From NCBI GenBank assembly GCA_034435315.1, contig DAOTYB010000273.1, positions 1 through 20,570 on the forward strand: a stretch of DNA of 20,570 nucleotides, given 5' to 3'. The translations under genes and the position numbers were made by a program. The notes beneath the pieces are model-generated. The model was not told where the DNA came from. It was given only the letters and a program-made list of their open reading frames with translations, and searched no databases. Positions 6,814 to 14,878 of the stretch are shown here, in pieces. The stretch is from VGOB01 sp034435315. GTDB lineage: Bacteria > Chloroflexota > Anaerolineae > UBA4142. Every line of letters starts with the position of its first letter. Positions within the stretch are counted from its first letter, which is position 1.

Positions 6814-7635
6814 CGCAATACGCAGTATGAGACGGATGTGATTTTGGCGGAAGAGGTTGTGCGCGGTTTGGATACGCGCGTGCTGGGACGACGCGTCCTC
6901 TACTACGAACGCGTCGGTTCGACGAACGATGTGGCGCGTCAACTTGCTGATGCAGGCGAGGCGGAAGGGACGCTTGTCATTGCCGATGAGCAATCCGCCG
7001 GACGCGGACGGTTGGGACGCGCGTGGGTGGCGCCCGCGCGCTCGTCTTTGCTGATGTCGCTCATCTTGCGTCCCGCTATACCACCGGCGCACACGCCGCG
7101 CGTGACGATGGCAATCGCTCTGGGCGTGTGCGAGGCGATTCGTACGACAACGAATTTGCCGGTGCACATCAAGTGGCCCAACGATTTGCAGATTCGCGGC
7201 AAGAAATTCGCCGGCATCCTTCTCGAATCGAGCAGCGTGGAGGAACGACTCGAATACGTGATTGTAGGCATTGGGGTCAACGTGAATTTTGATGTTGCCC
7301 ACGTGGAGGGCATTCCGCCGGAAGCAACGTCGTTAGCGATGGAACTCGGGCGCGCGCTGCCGCGCGTGCCGTTGATGCAAGCCATTTTACGCTCCAGCGA
7401 TGTGCAGTACGCGCGCCTGCGCGCGGGTGAGGATGTGCGCGCGGCGTACAAAAATCACCTTGTGACACTGGGGCAGTTTGTGCGCGTGCACACAGAGCAG
7501 GGCGTCATCGAAGGACGCGCGGTGGATGTGGATGATTGGGGCGCGCTCGTGCTCCAGCGCACCGATGGTTCACAGGCCCAGATTGCTGTGGGCGATGTGG
7601 TAGCGGTGAGAAACACGGAGGTGACGAATGCGTGA
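6796..7635 (+). CDS. birA: Biotin--[acetyl-CoA-carboxylase] ligase, single-domain BirA
   Basis: The enzyme joins biotin to the biotin carboxyl carrier protein by way of biotinyl-AMP in the cytoplasm. It has 279 residues from this ATG. Family marks are GSTND (41-45), the biotin/ATP loop AGRGRLGR (68-75), KWPND (126-130), KKFAGIL (136-142) and GIGVNVN (158-164). A small SH3-like C-terminal domain lies at about 230-279. The N-terminal DNA-binding helix-turn-helix of E. coli BirA is absent, so it should be a ligase only. The start is uncertain: the first 14 codons come largely from the repeat array, and an in-frame GTG at 6838 would begin right at the conserved ILAEEVVRGL region. The last codons contain the ribosome site and start of the next small gene. 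Confidence 0.92.
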   Translation: MTKDEGRNTQYETDVILAEEVVRGLDTRVLGRRVLYYERVGSTNDVARQLADAGEAEGTLVIADEQSAGRGRLGRAWVAPARSSLLMSLILRPAIPPAHTPRVTMAIALGVCEAIRTTTNLPVHIKWPNDLQIRGKKFAGILLESSSVEERLEYVIVGIGVNVNFDVAHVEGIPPEATSLAMELGRALPRVPLMQAILRSSDVQYARLRAGEDVRAAYKNHLVTLGQFVRVHTEQGVIEGRAVDVDDWGALVLQRTDGSQAQIAVGDVVAVRNTEVTNA

Positions 7636-7753
7636 TAGTTTTAACACCTTGACGTATCGGCATTGGTTCTTCATTGCGCTGCTGGTATTGATTAACGTCA
7701 TCATCTTTGGGTGCGTGATTCTGGCGGTGACGGGTAAGTTGTATTTTGGATAG
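7628..7753 (+). CDS. Small single-pass membrane protein, 41 residues
   Basis: An ATG at 7628 overlaps the birA stop by eight bases and is preceded by a strong GGAGGTGA ribosome site at 7617-7624. The 41-codon frame encodes a short polar N terminus (MRDSFNTLTYRHW), one hydrophobic helix (about residues 14-35, FFIALLVLINVIIFGCVILAV) broken by Gly/Cys, and a short basic tail (TGKLYFG). The overlap and the ribosome site suggest translational coupling to birA. I do not recognise the family. The function is unknown; its size and topology fit small inner-membrane accessory proteins. Confidence 0.7.
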   Translation: MRDSFNTLTYRHWFFIALLVLINVIIFGCVILAVTGKLYFG

Positions 7754-7831
7754 TGGTGTTGGCAAAGCACGTGTTTCGCTGTCCGAATAAATGCGCGGCA
7801 ACAACCATACCAGACCGATCTTGCGTCGCGG

Positions 7832-8064
7832 TTTTCGAAGGAGTTGTGCGTGGGCGCATGCGCCCGCCACGACGGATGAAAAATGATTTTCGATTTTCGA
7901 TTTGCGATTTGTGATTGTTCACGATGGGCAATCTGCAATCGGCAATCGAAAGCACGCGCCCACCACGAAAGATGAAAAATATCCACCAAGAACACGAAGA
8001 GACACGAAGATTTTTTCTTCGTGTTCCTTCGTGACCTTCGTGGCCGAACGTATTTTCGAAGGAG
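7832..8064. repeat. Repeat-rich spacer bounded by TTTTCGAAGGAG direct repeats
   Basis: TTTTCGAAGGAG occurs at 7832-7843 and again at 8053-8064. Between the copies are a perfect palindrome GGGCGCATGCGCCC (7852-7865), runs of GATTTTC/GATTTGC heptamers (about 7880-7915), and a run of CAATC(G/T)G(C)-like units (about 7924-7950). A long hairpin also lies there and is listed separately. Translations of this spacer are repetitive and I regard none as a gene. Confidence 0.75.
7983..8043. repeat. CACGAAG-type repeat forming a long imperfect hairpin
   Basis: CACGAAGA-type units on one arm (7983-8010) face TCTTCGTG-type units on the other (8016-8043), matching at 23 of 28 positions with a five-T loop. 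The innermost ACACGAAGA/TCTTCGTGT is perfect. It might stop transcription from birA, but there is no T-tract after the stem. Confidence 0.7.
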
Positions 8065-8095
8065 AATTCAAGCAAACGTGTGCATAAATTCTCGA

Positions 8096-8125
8096 TTAGG
8101 CAAAATACAAGATTTGTGCTACAAT
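8096..8125 (+). promoter_or_regulatory. Extended -10 promoter upstream of the transporter lipoprotein gene
   Basis: TGCTACAAT (8117-8125) is an extended -10 element, with a weak -35 candidate TTAGGC (8096-8101) 18 bases upstream. Initiation near 8132 would give a leader of about 235 bases. The ten bases GTGCTACAAT recur exactly upstream of the ATPase gene of the same transporter. Confidence 0.55.
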
Positions 8126-8163
8126 AAGTCGTAGGTGACGAGCCATCTTCTCCTTGCTATCCT

Positions 8164-8222
8164 CAGCCAAATATTTTCTCCAAACGGCGAAACTCAGGCT
8201 TGGCTATCGGCTTGCGTTAGCT
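8164..8222 (+). repeat. Dispersed structured repeat, copy 2, in the transporter leader
   Basis: This copy matches 33-110 and shares TCGGCTTGCGTTAGC exactly. AACGGC can pair with GCTGTT, and CGGCT with AGCTG; where the two copies differ, a G-U pair is kept on the plus strand. The two pairings cannot form together, which would suit a switching leader. It lies between the promoter and the ribosome site of the lipoprotein gene. No known riboswitch consensus was recognised. Confidence 0.45.
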
Positions 8223-8366
8223 GTTGGATATGAACAAGAAACGGCACAACGCTATTGAAAAGTTTGTGACCGTTGAAGGTAGAACAATGACGAAAGGAGG
8301 GATGTCAATTCCACCTGTGTCGTACACCAACCACACGATTAAATTTCAAAGAAAGGAGAAGAGAAG

Positions 8367-9518
8367 ATGCGTACCGTCGTTGTTTTGCTTACGTTGGCAA
8401 TTGTGGTGATGCTGGTTGCCTGCGCACCTGCGCCAACGCCCACGCCTGCACCTAAACCCACCGAAGCGCCCAAGCCGACCGAGGCGCCCAAGCCGACACC
8501 GGTGCCGCCTACTGCAACGGCAGCACCCAAACCCACCGAGCCACCCAAACCTACCGAAACCAAGGCTCTCAAGGGTGAACTCAACGTGCTGTGCACTCCT
8601 CAGGAAGAATGGTGTGCCGGGATGAAAAAGCAATTCGAAGCGCGCTATCCCGGTGTCACCGTCAACTACATCCGCCTCTCCAGCGGTGAATCCTTGACAC
8701 GCCTGCGCAACGAGAAAGCCAACCCGCAATTCGATATCTGGTGGGGCGGTCCCATTGATTCGTTCATCGCGGCGAAGAAAGAAGGGTTACTCGAACCCTA
8801 CAAATCACCCAATCATGCCAACATCATTGATCCCAAGTTGATGTTAGACAACGATCCCAATCCGCACTGGGCGGGTATCTATGTCGGCTCGCTCGGCTTT
8901 GCGACGAACACCAGGCAGACCGCCATCAAGCCGCCCACGTCGTTCGATGATCTGATCAAGCCCGAAATGAAAGGGCAAATCGTCATCGCGCATCCGGCGA
9001 CCTCGGGCACATCCTACACCTTCCTCTGCACGATTCTGCAGATCAAGGGTGAGCAAGCCGGCTGGGACTATTTGAAGAAATTTGGCGCGAATGTGTTGAT
9101 GTGGACCAAGAGTGGCGCCGCGCCGGTGCAAAACGTGGGGCGCGGTGAAGCGGCAGTAGGTATCGTCTTTTCGCACGACATTGTCAAGGGCATTGACGAT
9201 GACAAGATGCCGCTCGCGCTTTCCTTCCCCGCCGAAGGTACGGGCTATGAAATCGGTGGTATGGGCATCGTCAAAGGTGCCAAGAATATGGAACTGGCGA
9301 AAGCCTGGTACGATTGGGCGCTGGAACCCAAGACGCAAGAACTGGGTAAGCAATACAAAGCGTACCAGGGTTTGACCGCCAAAGGTGCACAACCACCCAA
9401 GCCCGAGTTGCTGCAAGTCAAACTCATCAACTATAACTTTGACTATTGTGGCAATAACAAAAAGGCATTCGTGGACAAGTTCTCGAACGAGATTGCAGCG
9501 GACACTCTGGCTAAATGA
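8367..9518 (+). CDS. ABC transporter substrate-binding lipoprotein, AfuA/FbpA-type
   Basis: This is a 383-residue exported lipoprotein. A hydrophobic signal ends in the lipobox LVAC with the acylated Cys at residue 19. A Pro/Thr/Ala-rich linker follows to about residue 65, and then a periplasmic-binding-protein type 2 fold. Segments such as FDIWWGGP, AHPATSGTSYTFL and the late NYNFDYCGNNKKAFVDKF resemble the ferric-iron/2-aminoethylphosphonate/AfuA group. Some AfuA proteins bind sugar phosphates, so the ligand cannot be settled. A paired-Tyr iron site is not obvious. The start is fixed by an AAAGGAG ribosome site (about 8350-8356). The fused permease and the ATPase follow on the same strand, so this protein presumably delivers substrate to them. 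Confidence 0.85.
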   Translation: MRTVVVLLTLAIVVMLVACAPAPTPTPAPKPTEAPKPTEAPKPTPVPPTATAAPKPTEPPKPTETKALKGELNVLCTPQEEWCAGMKKQFEARYPGVTVNYIRLSSGESLTRLRNEKANPQFDIWWGGPIDSFIAAKKEGLLEPYKSPNHANIIDPKLMLDNDPNPHWAGIYVGSLGFATNTRQTAIKPPTSFDDLIKPEMKGQIVIAHPATSGTSYTFLCTILQIKGEQAGWDYLKKFGANVLMWTKSGAAPVQNVGRGEAAVGIVFSHDIVKGIDDDKMPLALSFPAEGTGYEIGGMGIVKGAKNMELAKAWYDWALEPKTQELGKQYKAYQGLTAKGAQPPKPELLQVKLINYNFDYCGNNKKAFVDKFSNEIAADTLAK

Positions 9519-9535
9519 GTTACCGAACTGGCACA

Positions 9536-9569
9536 GGAGAGTGGGAGAGAAAAATATCTCCCACTCTCC
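9536..9569 (+). terminator. 13-bp perfect hairpin between lipoprotein and permease genes
   Basis: GGAGAGTGGGAGA (9536-9548) and TCTCCCACTCTCC (9557-9569) pair perfectly around an eight-base A-rich loop. No T-tract follows. Such stems inside ABC operons usually shield the upstream binding-protein mRNA or partly stop transcription, which would give more lipoprotein than permease. Confidence 0.6.
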
Positions 9570-9588
9570 TCTGCGCTCAGAAAAGACT

Positions 9589-11928
9589 ATGACGCTCACC
9601 GCCACGACGTTTTCCCCTCTTCATTCACTTGCCCGACGCTATCGTGAATTTCGCCTCATTGCCCAGGACCCCGTTCTGTTAGCCGGTCTGTTGATGACCG
9701 GCGCGTTCATCTGCGCGTTTGTCATCTATCCGCTGGCACGCGTGATTGTTCAAGGTTTCTTTACCCTCGAAGGGGAACCCAGCCTGATCTATTTTGAACG
9801 TTACGTGAACCCGCGCTATGTGGTGCAATACTGGCAAATTTTCTTCTGGACAATCGAGATGGGTGTGCTGGCTGCGGTCGGCAGTACCGTGCTGGGGTTC
9901 ATCTTTGCGTACACGATGGTGCGTTGCAACATCCCGTTTCGCGGTCTCGTCCATGCGCTTACGCTGGTACCCACCATCTCGCCCCCGTTTGCTATCGCCC
10001 TGGCGACGATTCTCCTCTTTGGGCGCTCGGGTTTTATCACCAAAGAAATCTTGAAAATTCAGTTTGGTCCAGGGGTCAATGATATTTATGGAATGGACGG
10101 GCTGGTGTTCGTCCAGATTATTACGTTTTTCCCGATTGCCTATCTCATCATTCGTGGTTTGCTGGAACGCATTGACCCCTCGATGGAAGAAGCCGCGCTC
10201 TCGCTGGGCGCGAGCAAGTGGTACATTTTCCGCACCGTTACCTTACCCTTGTTGACGCCCGGCATCGCGGGCGCGTTCTTGCTGATGTTCGTCGAGTCAC
10301 TGGCAGACCTGGGCAATCCGATTCTCATTGGTGGCAACATCACTGTGCTTTCCACCCAGATCTGGATTGCGGTCAACGGTGAGTATGATCAGCAAAAAGG
10401 CGCGGCGCTTTCGCTGGTGTTACTTTTGCCGACGCTTACGGTGTACCTTTTGCAACGCTACTGGGTCTCGCAAAAATCGTACATCTCGGTGACGGGCAAG
10501 CCGACGGGCGGCGGGGTGGGTTTTGTCAAAGAACCCGTCATTCGCTGGACCTTCATCATCTTTACTTTTCTGGTCCTTGTGTTGATTGTCACACTCTACG
10601 CTACGATCTTTTTCGGTTCGATTACCAAACTGTGGGGCATTAACTATGAACTGGACTTTACCCACTATGGCAATGCGCTTGATCGGGGCCTGAAAGCGAT
10701 TCTGGATACCACGTTCCTGTCTGCGCTGGCAACACCGATTGCCGGGCTCGTGGGGATGGTGATTGCGTATCTTGTCGTCCGCAAGGTGTTTAGTGGTAAG
10801 GAAGCGTTGGACTTTTCGTCGAACCTTGGGGGCGCGGTTCCAGGTACGATCTTGGGAATCGGTTACATCATCGCGTTCATTCAACCGCCGATGATTGTGG
10901 TCATCCTCGTGTACGTAGCGCTGGCGTACTATTTGATTGCGCCGAGCGTACGCGGTTTTCTGCCGCGTTCTCTCGTTTTGATTGTCGGTACGCTGCTAGG
11001 GGTTGCGCTGGCGGTGCTGGGCACGGCGTTGCGTGACCGCAAGACACTGGCGGAGAGTCCGTTTACCCAGCCTTTGATCGCGCTCCCTGTTGTGGATATG
11101 TCCACGTGGCTGGCAATTCTCGCGACGATTCTGGTCGCGCTGGCGGTGTCAAGTTGGCTGTGGGCAGAGAAAAAATCGCGCCGACTCGTTGTGCTGATCC
11201 TGCTCGTAATGGCGGCATATTTGCTTTCGCGTTTGTTCATCGCCGATCTCACACAACCGCTGGTGATGTGGGGACGCTCGTTGGGTGGCAATGTGTGGCC
11301 CCGTGTGATGACCAGCCTTGCGGCGTGGATCAACCTGTTCTTCCAGCCTCCAATGGCGATTGTAGGTTTCACCTACATCGCGCTGGGTGCATTCATCGTG
11401 AGCCGCTGGCAGCCGCGCGCGCGTCTGCTGGCGACGCTGGCGTTGTTGGTCGTGAGTTGCGCGCTGACCTTTTGGGGACAGCCGCTCGCGCTTGTGGGCA
11501 CGCCCTACATCATTCTGGCAGCGTATGCCGTGCGTAGTTTGCCCGCTTCGGTGCGCGCGGGCGTAGCGTCGCTACAACAAATTGACCCGTCCATCGAGGA
11601 GGCGTCCACGAATCTGGGCGCGGACGCGTCGCTCACTTTTCGCAAGATCACCTTGCCGCTGATTCTGCCCGCGTTCATCGCCGGTTTGATTTTCAGTTTC
11701 GCGCGGCATATGACGTCACTTTCGGCGATTATTTTCCTCTCGTCGCCCAAGTGGCCCATCCTCACCGCGCTCATCTTGAGCGAAGTGGAGCAGGGGGGCA
11801 TCAGTCTCGCCGCGGCCTATTCGATGATTCTCATCTTCATCGTCCTTGCGGCGATTGGGCTGATGTATCTCATCATCGGACGCGCCTTCCGCACGGAAGG
11901 AATGGAGATTACGATGGGAGCGGGATAG
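9589..11928 (+). CDS. Fused double ABC permease (FbpB/AfuB-type) with an enlarged second half
   Basis: The protein has 779 residues from ATG 9589; the reading frame is open upstream but that part overlaps the lipoprotein gene. Two binding-protein-dependent permease (MetI-like) domains are joined. Each has an EAA coupling loop for the ATPase: DPSMEEAALSLGASKWYIF (196-214) and DPSIEEASTNLGADASLTF (666-684), each followed by a TLPL(L/I)xP segment. The usual fused permeases of this family are roughly 550-580 residues, so about 200 are extra. They lie at about 450-640, with additional hydrophobic helices and three similar QPP/QPL-Y(I/V)-A-L-type segments (428-450, 583-605, 627-649), as if a helix had been repeated. 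The ribosome site is weak, so translation may depend on readthrough from the lipoprotein gene. Confidence 0.88.
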   Translation: MTLTATTFSPLHSLARRYREFRLIAQDPVLLAGLLMTGAFICAFVIYPLARVIVQGFFTLEGEPSLIYFERYVNPRYVVQYWQIFFWTIEMGVLAAVGSTVLGFIFAYTMVRCNIPFRGLVHALTLVPTISPPFAIALATILLFGRSGFITKEILKIQFGPGVNDIYGMDGLVFVQIITFFPIAYLIIRGLLERIDPSMEEAALSLGASKWYIFRTVTLPLLTPGIAGAFLLMFVESLADLGNPILIGGNITVLSTQIWIAVNGEYDQQKGAALSLVLLLPTLTVYLLQRYWVSQKSYISVTGKPTGGGVGFVKEPVIRWTFIIFTFLVLVLIVTLYATIFFGSITKLWGINYELDFTHYGNALDRGLKAILDTTFLSALATPIAGLVGMVIAYLVVRKVFSGKEALDFSSNLGGAVPGTILGIGYIIAFIQPPMIVVILVYVALAYYLIAPSVRGFLPRSLVLIVGTLLGVALAVLGTALRDRKTLAESPFTQPLIALPVVDMSTWLAILATILVALAVSSWLWAEKKSRRLVVLILLVMAAYLLSRLFIADLTQPLVMWGRSLGGNVWPRVMTSLAAWINLFFQPPMAIVGFTYIALGAFIVSRWQPRARLLATLALLVVSCALTFWGQPLALVGTPYIILAAYAVRSLPASVRAGVASLQQIDPSIEEASTNLGADASLTFRKITLPLILPAFIAGLIFSFARHMTSLSAIIFLSSPKWPILTALILSEVEQGGISLAAAYSMILIFIVLAAIGLMYLIIGRAFRTEGMEITMGAG

Positions 11929-12005
11929 TGCAGTCATACTCTTTACATTGCCTTGTATGGCGATGAAGATGTGACGGAAGAGATTAATACGTAATCAAGT
12001 TATCG

Positions 12006-12014
12006 TGCTACAAT
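12006..12014 (+). promoter_or_regulatory. Extended -10 promoter before the ATPase gene
   Basis: TGCTACAAT (12006-12014) is identical to the element upstream of the lipoprotein gene, including the preceding G. The -35 region is weak (TTAATA at 11984-11989). A CGGAG ribosome site at 12029-12033, seven bases before the ATG, lies downstream. The 112-base gap between permease and ATPase is thus probably a promoter region. Confidence 0.5.
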
Positions 12015-12040
12015 CCTTCAGACGATAACGGAGTATCCGA

Positions 12041-13117
12041 ATGTATCTTACCCTCAATCATCTCACCAAAAAATTTCCGGCGCGCGGAAAACAAGGCGAA
12101 GTCGTTGCTGTAGATGATGTTTCACTGAGCATCGCCAAAGGTCAGTTTATCACTCTGCTGGGACCTTCGGGGTGTGGCAAGACGACCACGTTGCGCCTGA
12201 TTGCGGGATTTGAATTTCCCACCGCAGGACAGATCATCCTCGACGGTCAACATCTGGAAGAGGTGCCCCCGAATCGTCGCGATATGGCGATGGTGTTTCA
12301 AAGTTACGCCATCTTTCCGCACCTCAACGTGTTCGAGAACATCGCCTACGGTTTAAAGATCAAGAAACTCGCGACGGCGGAAATTAAGCGCAAGGTCGCC
12401 GAGGTAATGAAACTGACCCAGTTGACCGGTCTGGAGGAACGCGCGCCCAATCAACTGTCGGGTGGGCAACAGCAGCGCGTCGCGCTCGCGCGCGCGCTCG
12501 TCGTCGAGCCCAAGGTGTTGTTGTTCGACGAGCCACTCTCCAATCTCGATGCCAAGTTGCGCGAAGAGATGCGCTTTGAGATTCGGGATTTGCAAAAACG
12601 TCTGGGCATCACCGCGATTTATGTGACGCACGCGCAGGAAGAAGCACTCGTAATGTCCGATTTGATTGCTGTGATGAACAAAGGCAAACTGATGCAATTC
12701 GGCACGCCCGAAGAAATTTATGACCAGCCGCGCTCACTTTTTGTCGCCGATTTCATCGGCTTGTCCGATTTTCTACCCGCGCGCGTCGAAGCGTGCGAGG
12801 CGCGGTCAGCGCGTGTGCGGGCGGCTGGTGCGACCTTTACCGTGCCCGCGCTCAGCGGGCTGACGCGCGATCAGTCCCTCTGGTTACACATTCGACCGTA
12901 CGATATTCGCTTTGTGGACGAGTCGGTGCAAGACAATGTTTTGCCCGGCATCGTCAAACAAGCCACGTATCTGGGCAACATTATGGATTATCGCGTGGAG
13001 GTTGCGCCAGATACGGCGTTGCGCGTACAAGCCAGTACAGAGCGACGCTATGCGGTGGGCGATCGCGTCCGTCTGCATTTTCCAGTTGCGCGCTGCCATT
13101 TGATTACCGAAGAATAA
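12041..13117 (+). CDS. ABC transporter ATPase of the iron/AfuC (CUT-TOBE) type
   Basis: This is a 358-residue nucleotide-binding subunit. It carries Walker A GPSGCGKTT (41-49), the Q-loop MVFQSYAIFPH (about 84-94), the signature LSGGQQQR (139-146), Walker B LLFDEP (160-165), the D-loop SNLDAK and the switch His in VTHAQEE (H197). A C-terminal region of about 120 residues has a TOBE-like fold seen in FbpC/PotA/MalK-type ATPases. It should pair with the permease EAA loops on the cytoplasmic face. It follows lipoprotein and permease genes on the same strand but has its own predicted promoter. The substrate is inferred from its partners only. Confidence 0.92.
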   Translation: MYLTLNHLTKKFPARGKQGEVVAVDDVSLSIAKGQFITLLGPSGCGKTTTLRLIAGFEFPTAGQIILDGQHLEEVPPNRRDMAMVFQSYAIFPHLNVFENIAYGLKIKKLATAEIKRKVAEVMKLTQLTGLEERAPNQLSGGQQQRVALARALVVEPKVLLFDEPLSNLDAKLREEMRFEIRDLQKRLGITAIYVTHAQEEALVMSDLIAVMNKGKLMQFGTPEEIYDQPRSLFVADFIGLSDFLPARVEACEARSARVRAAGATFTVPALSGLTRDQSLWLHIRPYDIRFVDESVQDNVLPGIVKQATYLGNIMDYRVEVAPDTALRVQASTERRYAVGDRVRLHFPVARCHLITEE

Positions 13118-13153
13118 TCACACCACATTTTTGACCGCCAGGAGATTCAACTG

Positions 13154-14860
13154 ATGTTTTCCTCGCTTCCCCAAACCGTACCTGATTTGATGAAATGGCA
13201 ATGGTCGGACATCGAGCCGTACTTTCACGACTTGACCACGCGCGCGCTCGACGCGTCCAATGTGCATACGTGGCTGGCGGATTGGAGCGCGCTCGATGAG
13301 CGGCTGGGCGAGATGTACGCGCGTCTCAGTCTCGCCAAAACCCAAAACACGGCTGACAGGGACGCCGAGCAAGCGTACAATGCCTTTCTGGATCACATTT
13401 TTCCGCAAGCCGAAGCCGCGCGCCAGAAATTGCGCGAGAAATTACTTGCCAGCGGACTGGAACCACAGGGATTCGAGTTGCCGCTCAAGCGAATGCGCGC
13501 CAGCGCGGCGTTGTTTCGTGAACACAACTTGCCGCTGTTGACGCAAGAGCAAAAACTGGTGTCGCGCTATGAAAAAATCATCGGCGCGCAAACGGTCGAG
13601 TGGGAGGACAAGGAAATCACGATTGCCCAGTTGCGTCCGATCTATCAGAATCCCGATCGCGCGACGCGCGAGCGTGCGTGGCGATTGGCGCTGACGCGCC
13701 AGTTGGCGGATCGTCAAGCCATCAACGAATTGTGGCGCGAGTTTCTCACGCTGCGACGCCAGATCGCCGCGAACGCCGACCAGCCCGATTATCGCGCGTA
13801 CAAGTGGCAACAGTTGCATCGTTTCGATTATACGCCTGAGGATTGTCGCACGTTTCATCACGCGATTGAAACGGCGGTGGTGCCTGCGGCGCAACGCATC
13901 TACGAGCGGCGTCGCCAACGCCTCGGTGTGGAAACGTTGCGCCCCTGGGATCTGGATGTGGATGTGTTCGGGCGCGCGCCGCTCAAACCATTCAACACCG
14001 GCGAAGAGTTGAAAGAGATTGCCGCGTCCATTTTCAATCGCGTGGATGCGACACTGGGCGAATATTTCGCGACGATGGTGCGCGAAAACTTGCTCGATCT
14101 GGAGAGTCGCAAGAACAAGGCACCTGGCGCGTACTGCACCAACTTTCCAATGTCCAGACGCCCCTTTATTTTCCAGAACGCTGTCGGTTTGCATAGCGAC
14201 GTGCAAACGATTCTGCACGAGAGCGGGCACGCGTTTCACAACTTTGAACGCTATGTGTTGCCGTACGCGCCGCAACGTCAGGTCGGTATGGAATTTGCCG
14301 AGGTCGCTTCGATGGCGATGGAGTTGCTGGCAGCGCCATATCTCGCCAGATCTCAAGGCGGTGTGTATTCCGAGGCGGACGCAGCGCGCGCACGCATCGA
14401 ACATCTGGAGAGCGAGATTTTGTTCTGGCCCTATATGGCGGTGGTGGACGCGTTCCAGCACTGGGTCTATGAAAATCCCGAGGCGGCAATGGACGCATCG
14501 AATTGTGATGCGGAATGGGCGCGCCTGTGGCAGCGTTTTATGCGCGGTGTGGACTGGAGCGGGCTGGAACAAGAGATGATGACCGGCTGGCATCGCAAAT
14601 TGCACATTCACGAAGTTCCGTTCTACTATATCGAGTATGGCCTGGCGCAGTTGGGCGCGGTGCAGGTGTGGGGCAACGCGTTGCGCGATCAAGCGCGCGC
14701 GGTCGCCGACTATCGGCGCGCGCTCGCGCTGGGTGGCACGGTATCGCTGCCCCAACTCTATGCAACGGCTGGCGCGAAATTCGCGTTCGATACGGCAACG
14801 CTGCAACGCGCGGTAGATCTGATCGAGCAGGTATTGGCAGAGTTGGAGAGCAGCGATTGA
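13154..14860 (+). CDS. M3 family oligoendopeptidase (PepF-like)
   Basis: The protein is a 568-residue zinc metallopeptidase. HESGH (355-359) is the HExxH zinc site and E383 in FAEVASMAMELL is the likely third ligand. The upstream GAYCTNFPMSRRPFIFQN segment and the C-terminal HEVPFYYIEYGLAQLG segment are typical of the oligoendopeptidase F branch. There is no signal peptide, so it presumably trims short peptides in the cytoplasm. An AGGAG ribosome site (13140-13144) lies nine bases before the ATG. The gap to the ATPase gene is only 36 bases, so co-transcription is likely, although a functional link with transport is not evident. Confidence 0.93.
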   Translation: MFSSLPQTVPDLMKWQWSDIEPYFHDLTTRALDASNVHTWLADWSALDERLGEMYARLSLAKTQNTADRDAEQAYNAFLDHIFPQAEAARQKLREKLLASGLEPQGFELPLKRMRASAALFREHNLPLLTQEQKLVSRYEKIIGAQTVEWEDKEITIAQLRPIYQNPDRATRERAWRLALTRQLADRQAINELWREFLTLRRQIAANADQPDYRAYKWQQLHRFDYTPEDCRTFHHAIETAVVPAAQRIYERRRQRLGVETLRPWDLDVDVFGRAPLKPFNTGEELKEIAASIFNRVDATLGEYFATMVRENLLDLESRKNKAPGAYCTNFPMSRRPFIFQNAVGLHSDVQTILHESGHAFHNFERYVLPYAPQRQVGMEFAEVASMAMELLAAPYLARSQGGVYSEADAARARIEHLESEILFWPYMAVVDAFQHWVYENPEAAMDASNCDAEWARLWQRFMRGVDWSGLEQEMMTGWHRKLHIHEVPFYYIEYGLAQLGAVQVWGNALRDQARAVADYRRALALGGTVSLPQLYATAGAKFAFDTATLQRAVDLIEQVLAELESSD

Positions 14861-14878
14861 ATGCCTTTCTAATGTATA

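Noticed and set aside
7701..8075. Minus-strand frame with HEGHEGTRRK-type translation
   Set aside because: It is generated by CACGAAG-type repeats and the hairpin; such frames recur as spurious genes in repeat-rich genomes.
8224..8409. 61-codon frame in the transporter leader
   Set aside because: It overlaps the well-supported lipoprotein start in another frame and shows no family features; the later ATG after GGAGG is only one base from the site.
13442..14806. 454-codon frame opposite the M3 peptidase gene
   Set aside because: It is an antisense shadow in high-GC sequence, Arg/His-rich with no domains, opposite a gene with intact catalytic motifs.
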